Assembly (NCBI GenBank): GCA_016719225.1
Contig: JADKAN010000002.1
Span: 682,001-746,000, forward strand
DNA length: 64,000 bases
Direction: 5' to 3'
Source of the DNA: Flavobacteriales bacterium
Lineage (GTDB): Bacteria; Bacteroidota; Bacteroidia; Flavobacteriales_F; PHOS-HE28
Under the pieces are notes generated by a model. It had not been told where the DNA came from, did no database searches, and worked only from the letters and a program-made list of their open reading frames with translations. A program made the translations under genes and the position numbers. How positions within the stretch are numbered: position 1 is the stretch's first letter; every line of letters begins with the position of its first letter. Below are positions 52,894 through 61,274 of the stretch, one piece after another.

Positions 52894-53017
52894 GCTAATG
52901 AGAGCGTTCCGCGGAAAGCACCGCACTAGTAGGTCCGCACCAAGCGAGTAAAGCGTCATCCCTCTCCTCGGTGGAGGGCCGGGGGTGAGGGCTTAAAACC
53001 AGTATTTCCACCAGTGG
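52894..53017 (+). repeat. Dispersed intergenic repeat, copy B
   Basis: Counterpart of 47632-47762, with the same blocks in the same order. The hairpin part here is CCCTCTCCTC/GAGG-type, and the motif forms the right end. Confidence 0.7.
52995..53017 (+). promoter_or_regulatory. AACCAGTATTTCCACCAGTG motif upstream of the MFS gene
   Basis: AAACCAGTATTTCCACCAGT keeps the centre; the right arm is changed. It ends 31 bp before the ATG, with CCTTTCG immediately before the start. Confidence 0.45.
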
Positions 53018-53048
53018 AAGAGTGTAGTGTAAGGTCAACCTTTCGACC

Positions 53049-54449
53049 ATGTTCACCACAATGCCAAACCACCGCACTCCCGCATTGAGCGATAGCGCCT
53101 CCCTGCGCTACTTCACCTTCGGAACGCTCTACTTCGCCCAAGGCATCCCGCAGGGCTTGCAGCTCTATGCGATCCCGGCATGGATGGCGCTCAACGGCGC
53201 TGGAGCCGCATTGGTTGGCAGTTACGTTGCCATCTGCACCCTGCCTTGGGCATTCAAACTCGTGGCCGGTCCGCTGATGGACCGCTACAGCTACTTGCCC
53301 ATGGGGCGGCGCAGACCGTGGTTGCTCACGGCTGGGTTGGGCTTGTTGATCACGATGCTCGTGTTGGCCTGCGTGCCGGACCCGCTGCACAACATGGGCC
53401 TCTTCATGGCGGTCTCCTTCGTTGGTAACTGTTTCGGTGCAATGCAGGACGTGGCCACCGATGGCATGGCCGTGGACATCACTCCCGTTGATCAACAAGC
53501 GCGCGCTAACGGCGTAATGTGGGGTTCGAAAGTGGTGGGCATCGGGATCACGTTGACCGTGGGTACTTGGGCGATCAATACCTACGGCTTCATGGTGGCG
53601 GTGATCGGCCTGGCCTTCGCAATGTTGCTGGTGTTGGTGCTGCCATCGATCCTGCGCGAACGGCAAGGGGAACGGCTTTTTCCGTGGACCTCCGGGGCGA
53701 TATCGCCGGAAGCAAAGGCCCTGAAGGTGGAGAACTGGAGCGACATCCTGTTCACTCTGAAGAACGTGTTCCTATTGCGCTACAGCCTCATCGGTGGGTT
53801 GTGCATGATCATCGGAGGCTTGGTGATCGGATTGAAGGATGCGCAACTGCCGATCTTCACCATTCAACAACTGGGTTGGGACAACAGTGCGTATGCGAAC
53901 CTCGTGGCGGGAGCCAACGTGATCGCGGCGATATCCGCCATGTTCTTGGCCGGATGGTTGGCCGATCGCGTGGGCAAGGTCCGTGTCATCAGCATCTATC
54001 TCGTAGTGATGGCGCTCGCTTGGGTGGCACTGGCCCTGACACCGGGCTACTGGTCCGCCTCCGGTTACATCACCGGGTTCATATACGTGCTCCAATTCGT
54101 GGAGACCTTCTGTACGGTGGCCATTCTTGCAACCGCCATGAACCTGTGCTGGGCGCGTATCGCCGCAACGCAATTCACGCTGTACATGGTGTGCAACAAT
54201 GTGGGCATCGCTCTTGGCGCGGTGCTGTTGGGTCCGCTGCACGCGCATTTGAGCTGGTCGGGCATGTTCCTTGTTCTGGCTGCACTGTTAATGAGCGCGC
54301 TGCTCCTGTGGCAGTTCATGCGCTTGGCAAAACACAGGGACTCCGTGGACAAGTTGGAGGAGAACTTTGCCGAACGCGCTGCGCGAAAGGCGTTGGAAAA
54401 AAGCGGTGGTCTGCCGGTTGATCTGGGAATGCCAACGCCTGTGATGTGA
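53049..54449 (+). CDS. MFS transporter, AmpG/PAT-like
   Basis: A 466-residue protein with 12 predicted TM helices. FGTLYFAQGIPQGLQLYAIP in the first helix and AFKLVAGPLMDRYSYLPMGR after the second/third are the pattern of the AmpG/PAT group of the major facilitator superfamily, as is DVATDGMAVDI in helix four/five. AmpG proteins import muropeptides for cell-wall recycling, and other PAT members move acetyl-CoA or sugars, so the substrate is open. A short charged C-terminal tail follows the last helix. Confidence 0.85.
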   Translation: MFTTMPNHRTPALSDSASLRYFTFGTLYFAQGIPQGLQLYAIPAWMALNGAGAALVGSYVAICTLPWAFKLVAGPLMDRYSYLPMGRRRPWLLTAGLGLLITMLVLACVPDPLHNMGLFMAVSFVGNCFGAMQDVATDGMAVDITPVDQQARANGVMWGSKVVGIGITLTVGTWAINTYGFMVAVIGLAFAMLLVLVLPSILRERQGERLFPWTSGAISPEAKALKVENWSDILFTLKNVFLLRYSLIGGLCMIIGGLVIGLKDAQLPIFTIQQLGWDNSAYANLVAGANVIAAISAMFLAGWLADRVGKVRVISIYLVVMALAWVALALTPGYWSASGYITGFIYVLQFVETFCTVAILATAMNLCWARIAATQFTLYMVCNNVGIALGAVLLGPLHAHLSWSGMFLVLAALLMSALLLWQFMRLAKHRDSVDKLEENFAERAARKALEKSGGLPVDLGMPTPVM

Positions 54450-54525
54450 GGAATGGATCTCGTCATTCCTCATTTCCACTTCTACCACATCCTCCACCGC
54501 CCAGGTCCATTCTTCCTGCTTCGAT

Positions 54526-54548
54526 AAAACCGGTATTTCCACCAGTTG
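54526..54548 (+). promoter_or_regulatory. AACCGGTATTTCCACCAGTT motif upstream of the small secreted protein gene
   Basis: AACCGGTATTTCCACCAGTT, perfect left arm and centre, 64 bp before the ATG. Confidence 0.45.
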
Positions 54549-54612
54549 CCACGCACGACCACAAATGCACCTTTACCACAGGAGATCAAACCAACAACCA
54601 AAATTCACCACC

Positions 54613-55056
54613 ATGAAAAAGCTGAAGATCCTCGCCCTTTCAACCCTGCTCGCCGCTTGCGTCACCAGCAGCACTGCTGTTGCGCAAGAGGCTCCCGCAT
54701 ACAATTACGTCGCACAGACCACCAGCAAATTCACCATTCCTGAAGGCACCACCAGGGCGGACGTTCAAAGTGTTTTCCAAGAATACTACGACAAGGTGAT
54801 CTCGAAGAGCAAATTGGTGAAACATTTCTCCATCTACATCCACGCTTGGGGAAGCATGGGTGCCTCTTATGTCCGCACCATGGAATTCGAGAAGTGGGAT
54901 GACCTGGATAAGTTCAGCGACGAGCTCGAAGCACTCGAAAAGGCGGCTTGGCCGGATGAGACGGCGCGCAAGGCTTTCCTCAAGAAGATGGCGGGCTATT
55001 CGGACCCGCACCATAGCGATGAGATCTATACGGTGCTCAATAGCATGCGGAAGTAG
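54613..55056 (+). CDS. Small secreted protein, possible dimeric alpha-beta barrel
   Basis: A 147-residue product with a signal peptide (MKKLKILALSTLLAACVTSS, cleavage after VAQ likely). The mature part alternates strands and helices: KLVKHFSIYIHAWGSMGASY, VRTMEFEKWDDLDKFSDELE, with an HAWGS motif in the middle. It recalls ferredoxin-like dimeric barrels of NIPSNAP/ABM type, but this is a guess from pattern. Cys in the signal could be a lipobox (LLAAC), so a lipoprotein is also possible. A strong terminator follows. Confidence 0.65.
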   Translation: MKKLKILALSTLLAACVTSSTAVAQEAPAYNYVAQTTSKFTIPEGTTRADVQSVFQEYYDKVISKSKLVKHFSIYIHAWGSMGASYVRTMEFEKWDDLDKFSDELEALEKAAWPDETARKAFLKKMAGYSDPHHSDEIYTVLNSMRK

Positions 55057-55093
55057 TGCATCCACCTTCCACCAGAGGTGCGATGCGCACTAG

Positions 55094-55126
55094 CAGGGGG
55101 CCTTCGGGCCCCCTGTTCATTTTTTT
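55094..55126 (+). terminator. Rho-independent terminator with UUCG loop
   Basis: CAGGGGGCC and GGCCCCCTG enclose TTCG, followed by a run of seven T. It ends the plus-strand group that began at the kinase locus and lies before a convergent gene. Confidence 0.92.
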
Positions 55127-55157
55127 GGTGCCTACGGAAAGCGATATATGGGACCGA

Positions 55158-56294
55158 TCAGAATGCCTCGCCGATAGTGAGGTAAAAGCCCGAAGTGCCG
55201 GTACCGCGTGCATAGTCCACACGTAAGTTGATGCCTTGCTCGCGGTCCAACAGGATGCGCAGGCCGGCGCCGTAGCTGAAAACAACGTTATCCATGGTTA
55301 GGGCCTTCACTGAAGGAGCTACGGTCCCCAAGCCTCCAAACCCCGCCACACCAAAGCGTTTCCAATTCCCTTTCCAACGGTTGAACAAGGGCCAACGCAC
55401 TTCAGCCTGCCCTTCGATCATCCGTTTATCGCGGAAGAAACCTTCATAATAGCCGCGCATGTGTTTGGCTCCGCCGAGCAGCCCGAATGCGTAGAAGGGC
55501 ACCTCGCCATCCGTGGCGGTAGCCACCAGGTTGAGGCCCAGCACCGGTTGGTCCAAGCGCTGATCGCCCGGCGAAATTGAAATTTGCCTCAACGGAATGA
55601 ATCCGCTCACTTCCAACGAGGTCTGCACAAAGGCTTGATCGCTTCCGAGGGCGTCACCGTTCACCAACACGGATGCCTCCGCGAGCACTCCGGAATAGGG
55701 CAGGAATATGTTGTCACGCGAGTCCAGGTTCACCACGGGGCCGATCCCTGACGTGATGCCGCCCGCAGTACCGATGATCGTACCATCATTGAGCCCACCG
55801 ATCGGGTCGTAGTGCAGGTCCGTACGGTCGTCCAGCCAGTAGCGGATCCCAACGTAGGTGCTTCGCCCGGCCCGGCGGAGCAGGTTTACCCGGATCCTCG
55901 GGTAGGTAACGTCGTAGTCCTCGCGCGTCCCATAGCCGTGGTTCGGACCAATGCCGTAATAGCGGTATACATAACGGTACCACCCAAGTTCCCCATAGAG
56001 CTTGTACTTCTCTTGGTCCCAGAACAACTGGTAGGGCACGTAGGCCAGCACTTGGTCCAACAAGGTGTAGCTGAGCCCGATGCTTACTTGAGAGGCGCGG
56101 CTGTTATCGGGTTCACCACGGAAGCGGAACGTGCCGATCCCCAGCGCGCCAAAGCCAACACTGGTCTCAGGCGAAGAAAAAATGCCCGGCAACGCGATCA
56201 CCTTCAGCTTATGCGCGTCACTTGCGCTGTCCGATCGAGCACTCACGGTCCACGGGGCTAGCACGAGCACCCAGCACAAAAGAAAATACCTCAT
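55158..56294 (-). CDS. BamA/TamA-like outer-membrane barrel protein
   Basis: A 378-residue product. The signal peptide (MRYFLLCWVLVLAPWTVSAR) sets the start at 56294. The rest is a row of amphipathic strands (YKLYGELGWYRYVYRYYGIG, STYVGIRYWLDDRTDLHY) and ends in aromatic GEAF, as outer-membrane barrels do. The surface-antigen/BamA C-terminal pattern is visible (GPVVNLDSRDNIFLPYSGVL, RGYYEGFFRDKRMIEGQAEV, FGVAGFGGLG). There are no POTRA domains, so it is the short form seen in Bacteroidota rather than BamA itself. Function unknown; possibly protein or lipid insertion. Confidence 0.82.
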   Translation of the reverse strand: MRYFLLCWVLVLAPWTVSARSDSASDAHKLKVIALPGIFSSPETSVGFGALGIGTFRFRGEPDNSRASQVSIGLSYTLLDQVLAYVPYQLFWDQEKYKLYGELGWYRYVYRYYGIGPNHGYGTREDYDVTYPRIRVNLLRRAGRSTYVGIRYWLDDRTDLHYDPIGGLNDGTIIGTAGGITSGIGPVVNLDSRDNIFLPYSGVLAEASVLVNGDALGSDQAFVQTSLEVSGFIPLRQISISPGDQRLDQPVLGLNLVATATDGEVPFYAFGLLGGAKHMRGYYEGFFRDKRMIEGQAEVRWPLFNRWKGNWKRFGVAGFGGLGTVAPSVKALTMDNVVFSYGAGLRILLDREQGINLRVDYARGTGTSGFYLTIGEAF

Positions 56295-56496
56295 GCGGAG
56301 GGAGGTGGGCTGCTGCGGTCCATGGTCGGTGAAGTGCCGTACATACGGGAAAATTGCACTCAAGGTCCACCGGTGTCAACGGCGCCTTGCGGACGCTCGA
56401 ACTGCCGCTTTAAGGAGAATTGCGAACGTGGCCCTCGATGTATAGCACGGTTCTTAGGCTCGAGCGCCTTACACAGTGCGACTTGTCCGCCCCGAC

Positions 56497-56504
56497 TACC
56501 TTTC
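56497..56504 (+). promoter_or_regulatory. Putative -7 box (TACCTTTC)
   Basis: One mismatch to TAnnTTTG, 7 bp before the ATG of the glycosyltransferase gene; it supports that start over a GTG upstream at 56476. Confidence 0.4.
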
Positions 56505-56511
56505 CCGTCCC

Positions 56512-57216
56512 ATGCGCATCAGCATCATTATTCCCGCCTACAACGAAGCAGAGCATATAGCAGGAACTGTGGAACACCTGAAGAGTGTTGGGCTCGGAGC
56601 TGATCTCGAAGTGATCGTGTGCGATGCCGGAAGCACCGATGATACCTGCTCCATCGCTGCCGCTGAAGGTGCAGCAGTGCATTTTTCGCCGGTCAAAGGC
56701 AGGGCCGGTCAGATGAATCACGGAGCGAAGCAAAGCAGCGGCGATGTGCTTTACTTCGTTCACGCTGACACGCGCCCACCAAGTAGCTTTCCGAAGATCA
56801 TTAAAAAGGCGATCACCGCCGGACATGATCACGGAAGTTTCCGGACATGCTTCGGATATGGTCCCCTGATCCTGAGGATCAATGCTTGGTTCACCCGCTT
56901 CGACAAGCCCTTTTTTCGCGGTGGCGATCAGAGCATCTGGGTAACGCGTGAACTCTTCGAGCACAGTGGCGGATACAAGGAAGAGATGCTCATCATGGAG
57001 GAATATGATCTATTAGATCGTTTACGCGAGTTGGGTAACTTCCATTTAGCCCCCGAAGCCACGTTGATCTCCGCCCGGAAATACGCTGACAATTCATGGT
57101 TGCGCGTTCAGCTCGCCAATTTGAAAGTGGTCCGGATGTACCGTCAAGGCGCCTCTCAGGAAGTGATGTTGCGGACCTATCGGACCATGCTCAACTATAG
57201 GAAGAATGCTTTTTAA
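56512..57216 (+). CDS. Family 2 glycosyltransferase, TIGR04283-like
   Basis: A 234-residue protein. MRISIIIPAYNEAEHIAGTV is the GT-A nucleotide-binding start; VCDAGSTDDT, KGRAGQMNHGAKQSSGDVLY and FVHADTRPP (the DxD-like metal site) follow. GGDQSIWVTRELFEHSGGY and EEYDLLDRLRELG are typical of the TIGR04283 subgroup, some members of which lie in arsenosugar biosynthesis clusters. No arsenic methyltransferase gene is within the window, so that role is not supported here. It ends by overlapping the SDR gene by 11 bp. Confidence 0.85.
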   Translation: MRISIIIPAYNEAEHIAGTVEHLKSVGLGADLEVIVCDAGSTDDTCSIAAAEGAAVHFSPVKGRAGQMNHGAKQSSGDVLYFVHADTRPPSSFPKIIKKAITAGHDHGSFRTCFGYGPLILRINAWFTRFDKPFFRGGDQSIWVTRELFEHSGGYKEEMLIMEEYDLLDRLRELGNFHLAPEATLISARKYADNSWLRVQLANLKVVRMYRQGASQEVMLRTYRTMLNYRKNAF

Positions 57217-58000
57217 CGACCAAGTGGTCTGGATCACCGGGGCATCATCAGGTATCGGTCAGGAAATGGCACGTCAACTTGCGGTGCCCGGCGCTCGTCT
57301 ACTGCTCACCGCAAGGGACGAAGCTCGGTTGCAGGATGTGGCTGCCAATTGCCGCCAGCGTGGTGCCGAAGCTATCGTCCTGGCCGCTGACCTTTTCCAA
57401 GCCGACGCACGTGTGCGGGTCGCTGAAGCGGCTGTTGCGGCTTGCGGTCGTGTGGATGTGGTGATCCACAGTGCTGGCATCAGTCAACGATCATTTACCG
57501 AGGGAACGGATCCGGAAGTGGAGAGGCGCATCATGGAGCTCGACTTCTTCGCACCTACTGCGATCACGCACAAGCTGTTTCCGCAATTCCGGAAGCAGGG
57601 CGGCGGCATGGTGGTGGCGATCGGGAGTGTTGCAGGCCTCATGGGCTTCCCCCTTCGCAGCGGATACTGCGCGGCAAAGCATGCCCTGCACGGTTGGTTC
57701 GAAGCTCTTCAGGTGGAACACGACATCCCCGGCTTTCACGTGTTGATCGTCCATCCGGGCCGCATCCGCACGGGGATCTCCAAGAACGCGCTCACCGCCA
57801 CCGGCGTGGCCCATGGAATAATGGATCCCGGCCAAAAGAATGGCATGCCGGTGGAGCAATGTGTCCGGCGCATTATCCGCGCCATGGAACGGAAGGAACA
57901 TCAAGTGCTCATCGGCGGCAAGGAACGCATGCTCTTGTGGGTGTGGTGGTTCATACCCGGGCTGTACCGGAAATTGGCCGGACGTCTGGGCGGAAAATGA
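57206..58000 (+). CDS. Short-chain dehydrogenase/reductase
   Basis: A 264-residue protein. Classical SDR marks: cofactor loop TGASSGIGQE near residue 12, HSAGIS (NAG-like), catalytic Ser in AIGSVAGLMG, YCAAKHAL with Tyr and Lys, and HPGRIRTGISKNAL after the active site. A hydrophobic C-terminus (MLLWVWWFIPGLYRKLAG) suggests membrane contact, as in DHRS7-like enzymes. It would oxidise or reduce a hydroxyl/keto lipid or sterol-like substrate with NAD(P)H. Translationally coupled to the glycosyltransferase. Confidence 0.88.
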   Translation: MLFNDQVVWITGASSGIGQEMARQLAVPGARLLLTARDEARLQDVAANCRQRGAEAIVLAADLFQADARVRVAEAAVAACGRVDVVIHSAGISQRSFTEGTDPEVERRIMELDFFAPTAITHKLFPQFRKQGGGMVVAIGSVAGLMGFPLRSGYCAAKHALHGWFEALQVEHDIPGFHVLIVHPGRIRTGISKNALTATGVAHGIMDPGQKNGMPVEQCVRRIIRAMERKEHQVLIGGKERMLLWVWWFIPGLYRKLAGRLGGK

Positions 58001-58073
58001 GATACATGGTTGGACCATCAACAGCGTGCAACAGCGTTCATCCGCGGTTCAGCCTGCGCGCGCGGTGCATATC

Positions 58074-59111
58074 ATGAAAAGCTTCATCAGCGGCATCCAA
58101 CAAGTGGGCATCGGTGTGGTGGACACTGACGTTGCGTTGCCGCTGTACCGGGATCTCTTAGGCATGGATGCGCTCGTTTTCGACGACGTCGCGGAAGCTG
58201 CGTTGATGATGCTTTTCACAGGGAATGTGCTGCGCAGACGAAGAGCCACGCTCACGCTGAACATGCAGGGTGGAGGCGGATTCGAGTTATGGCAGCACCT
58301 CAATGGGACACCACGACTTCGTTCAACGCCAACTCGCACCGGCGACCTCGGCATCACGGCCGTGAAGATCAATTGTAGCAACGTTCCGGCGGCACACGAA
58401 CAACTCACCATGCTGCGGAAATGCAGGGTCGGTGAGTTGATGAAGGATCTGAAAGGTGATCCACATTTTCATATTCTGGATCCTTTCGGGAACGCATTCG
58501 AGGTGATGGTGGCGACAGAGCGCTTCTCAAGAACACGACATGCGACCGGGGGCGTGGGTGGGGTGGTGATCGGCGTATCACACATGGACCGCTCCTTGCA
58601 AGTTTACCGTGATGTGCTCGGCATATCCGAGACAGTTTATGATACGCGGACTTTTGACGAGAATGGTCCGGGACTGCGACGCGTACTGTTACGGAAGCGT
58701 TCAAAAGGAGAAGGCGCATTCGGCCGATTGCTCGGCTCTGTGCAGGTGGAGTTGGTGCAGGACCTTACCGGACCGCGTAGCCACATCGATAAGGACCGCT
58801 TATGGGGCGATCCTGGCTTTATACACCTCTGCATGGATGTGCTCGACATGGATGGCTTGAAGCGGCACGCGGCAACGCAAGGGGTACGGTTCGCGGTTGA
58901 CAGTCAGGAGACCTTCGCAATGGAAAACGCGGGTGGAAGGTTCTGCTACATCGAAGACCCTGACGGCACATTGATCGAGCTCGTGGAGACGCACCGCGTG
59001 CCCCTAGCGAAAAAGTGGGGCCTCTTCCTCAACCTCAAAAAGCGTGACAGGCACAAGCCGTTGCCCGACTGGATCGTGTGCCTGCTGGCATTGAATAAAG
59101 TGAAAGGTTGA
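58074..59111 (+). CDS. Protein with two VOC (glyoxalase-like) domains
   Basis: A 345-residue protein from the ATG at 58074 (MKSFISGIQQVGIGVVDTDV). Module 1 (about 5-145) ends HFHILDPFGNAFEVMV; module 2 (about 155-305) begins GVGGVVIGVSHMDRSLQVYR, has FIHLCMDV and ends CYIEDPDGTLIELVE. The His and Glu positions of a metal site are visible in both. Such double modules form dioxygenases, lyases or glyoxalases; the reaction cannot be told. It follows the SDR gene by 73 bp and is convergent with the acyltransferase gene. Confidence 0.8.
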   Translation: MKSFISGIQQVGIGVVDTDVALPLYRDLLGMDALVFDDVAEAALMMLFTGNVLRRRRATLTLNMQGGGGFELWQHLNGTPRLRSTPTRTGDLGITAVKINCSNVPAAHEQLTMLRKCRVGELMKDLKGDPHFHILDPFGNAFEVMVATERFSRTRHATGGVGGVVIGVSHMDRSLQVYRDVLGISETVYDTRTFDENGPGLRRVLLRKRSKGEGAFGRLLGSVQVELVQDLTGPRSHIDKDRLWGDPGFIHLCMDVLDMDGLKRHAATQGVRFAVDSQETFAMENAGGRFCYIEDPDGTLIELVETHRVPLAKKWGLFLNLKKRDRHKPLPDWIVCLLALNKVKG

Positions 59112-59112
59112 T

Positions 59113-60060
59113 TCATCGCAGGCTGAAGCCGCGCAGCGCCAGTAAGCTCAACGGTGCCAATATGACCACCGCAAAAGCCCACCATCCAAGACCGGTCCAC
59201 CAGCCGATGCCTACCAAGGCGAGCAGCCAAAGAGGATAGGTGAGGAACAACAGGCCGAAAAGCACGGAATCGAAGAATACGCTGCCGCGTGTTTTTCCTG
59301 CCGTGAATGCGCGGAGTGAAAAGTACCAAGGGGCGTGAAGGATCAGCCCAACGATCGCGGGCAAGGCGAGCAAGCTGCGGTCAATCCCACGAAAGGTACG
59401 TGGCCGTTGAGCGAGTACGTGCGCTCTGGCCAGATCCACTGTAGCGGAGGTGCTCAAAAGACGTTCACGCAGATCACTGTTGAACTGCCGTAGGAATATG
59501 GCTTCCGGCCCGGTACCTAGAGCGCGCTTTTCCATGACCCCACCGGTGCCGATGCACACATCCATGAATGGTCGGTGGAAGGTGTCGTAACGCAACCATA
59601 CCGGAAGCACCTGCACGTTCAAGCCGCTTTGCCATGCCCGGTAAGTGATCCTACCGGTGCCTTTTCCCAACGCGCGCAGCCCCGGCTCGTTCACCGAGAG
59701 TCCTTCGGAAAAGACAAGCACGGAACCGCCGCGTTCAAGATCCTCCTGTGCTTGATCAAAGCTATCCGCTGTGCGCTTCAGCTCCGATCGGCCTTCGCTC
59801 ATGCGGTATATCGGGATCATGAACAAAGCGCGTAACAGCTTGGCCGCACGCGGATCGCGGAAAGCATCCCCTCGTGCCAGGAAACGCATGCGCTGAGGCA
59901 GATGCGTAGCGATCATCAAGGCATCGAAGAATGAATTGGGGTGATTGCTCGCGAGCAGCAGGACGGCATCCGCAGGAGGCGCGTAACGCAAATCCAAGTG
60001 GATCCGCCCGCAATACAGATGTAATGCCGCGTGTATGCTAGCTCTCAGCAGTCTATACAT
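59113..60060 (-). CDS. PlsC-type 1-acyl-glycerol-3-phosphate acyltransferase family protein
   Basis: A 315-residue protein. The acyltransferase boxes are visible: SNHPNSFFDAL (the NHx4D catalytic motif), FLARGDAF, and VFSEGLSVN (the EG substrate loop). Two to three TM helices at the C-terminus (IVGLILHAPWYFSLRAF; LFGLLFLTYPLWLLALVG) anchor it in the membrane. It would transfer a fatty acyl chain to a lipid precursor. Its stop lies 1-2 bp from the convergent VOC gene, and no terminator fits between them. Confidence 0.85.
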   Translation of the reverse strand: MYRLLRASIHAALHLYCGRIHLDLRYAPPADAVLLLASNHPNSFFDALMIATHLPQRMRFLARGDAFRDPRAAKLLRALFMIPIYRMSEGRSELKRTADSFDQAQEDLERGGSVLVFSEGLSVNEPGLRALGKGTGRITYRAWQSGLNVQVLPVWLRYDTFHRPFMDVCIGTGGVMEKRALGTGPEAIFLRQFNSDLRERLLSTSATVDLARAHVLAQRPRTFRGIDRSLLALPAIVGLILHAPWYFSLRAFTAGKTRGSVFFDSVLFGLLFLTYPLWLLALVGIGWWTGLGWWAFAVVILAPLSLLALRGFSLR

Positions 60061-60260
60061 ACCGGAGCAGGAAAAGGGCCATTCGCCAAAGATGATGAAC
60101 CACGGCGACTCCCGACCCAGGACCGGTGATCAGTGGATCGTGATCGGGAGCCTTCCGATCCGCACTAAGGACTCAAGACTGCTGACTTCAGGCTGCCGGC
60201 TCACGGCTCCGTGTAGCTCAGTACCTCAGTGCCTCCATGGTGTACTTCACAACGCTCGGC

Positions 60261-61046
60261 TTACTTCTGCTCGTTCAGGCTCCAATCGTAGTCCAAATAG
60301 CTCAGCTCCGCGTTTGCATCCATCTTCACCTTGCTGTACTTATTCAGGAATTCGATCAATGTGCCTTGCTTCTTGAAATCCCCACTGAACCAAGAGAAGA
60401 TCTTCGAGAGTTCCGACTTGCCCTTGGTGATCTTGTTGTAGTGCGTGTTATTGATGAAGTTGCGTGCTTGATCATCCAACTGTTCCTGCACCCGCGCACC
60501 AATGAAGGCCTCGTTACGGAGCGGCGGACAGCTCATCGAAGCGCAATTGATGGCGAAGTGGATCCGCGGATCCGCGAATTTTCCCCTCAGCACCTTATTC
60601 TCCACATCGTCCAAGCTGTATTCCTTATCACCGATCTTGAATTTCGTACTGGTCCAAACAGTGTGCACCAATGGTACGCTGAGGGATGGGTTGAGATCCT
60701 TGATGCTCTTCACCGGGTAATTGTCCACGATGAGTTGGACCGTGAATGCATTGTAAGTATTGAGCCAGAAGGCGAGCTGTTCATCCTTGCTCCAAGCATC
60801 GGTTGGAGGCGTGCTGCTCAAGAGCTTGCAGTAGGCATGCAGCTTATCCTTCTCCTGCACCAAGCCTTTGTAATCCACCAAGCCTTCCTTCACATGCCCC
60901 TTCAGCAGTGTTTCCCAACCGGCGTGCAGGTCAGCAGGTTCCCCGCCTAAGGGTTGGCCTGAAGTACAAAATGACCGCCCTGGAATGCACACCAGCATCA
61001 TCGCCATCGTAAGTGTCTTGACTGCTTTGGTATGGGCCATCATCAT
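60261..61046 (-). CDS. DUF547 domain secreted protein
   Basis: A 261-residue product with a hydrophobic signal after three Met codons (MAMMLVCIPGRSFC). The DUF547 domain begins near DLHAGWETLLKGHVKEGLVD (DYKGL) and has the family marks FWLNTYNAFTVQLIVDNYP, SLDDVENKVLRGKFADPRIH and FAINCASMSCPPLRNEAF. The conserved Cys/His may form a catalytic or metal site, but the activity of DUF547 is not established. CAAATTCG lies about 12 bp upstream of the ATG. The ~200 bp downstream (60061-60260) and ~230 bp upstream (61047-61274) hold no gene. Confidence 0.82.
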   Translation of the reverse strand: MMMAHTKAVKTLTMAMMLVCIPGRSFCTSGQPLGGEPADLHAGWETLLKGHVKEGLVDYKGLVQEKDKLHAYCKLLSSTPPTDAWSKDEQLAFWLNTYNAFTVQLIVDNYPVKSIKDLNPSLSVPLVHTVWTSTKFKIGDKEYSLDDVENKVLRGKFADPRIHFAINCASMSCPPLRNEAFIGARVQEQLDDQARNFINNTHYNKITKGKSELSKIFSWFSGDFKKQGTLIEFLNKYSKVKMDANAELSYLDYDWSLNEQK

Positions 61047-61237
61047 GTTGGTCGAATTTGCTGAACTACGTCGCTGTTATTGGCGTTACGGTCGCTTGCA
61101 CCATCAAAAGCTGACCAACCTGATAGTCATTCAACTCCCGTGCCAAGCACTCGTCGGGGAAAACATTGCCCTTGTCGAATTCACCATCGGAAGGCTGGGT
61201 TACCGGATAGTTTCGCCGCCGGTCAGCCACCTGCATT

Positions 61238-61258
61238 CAGGAATTTCCACCACGCAAC
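61238..61258 (+). promoter_or_regulatory. Weak copy of the upstream motif before the glycosidase gene
   Basis: CAGGAATTTCCACCACG keeps only the TTTCCAC centre of the recurrent motif; it ends about 18 bp before the ATG. Possibly chance. Confidence 0.2.
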
Positions 61259-61274
61259 ACACCACACCCACCTC

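Noticed and set aside
56512..59111. Arsenosugar biosynthesis operon
   Set aside because: Only the glycosyltransferase subgroup hints at it; ArsM and the other usual partners are not in the window.
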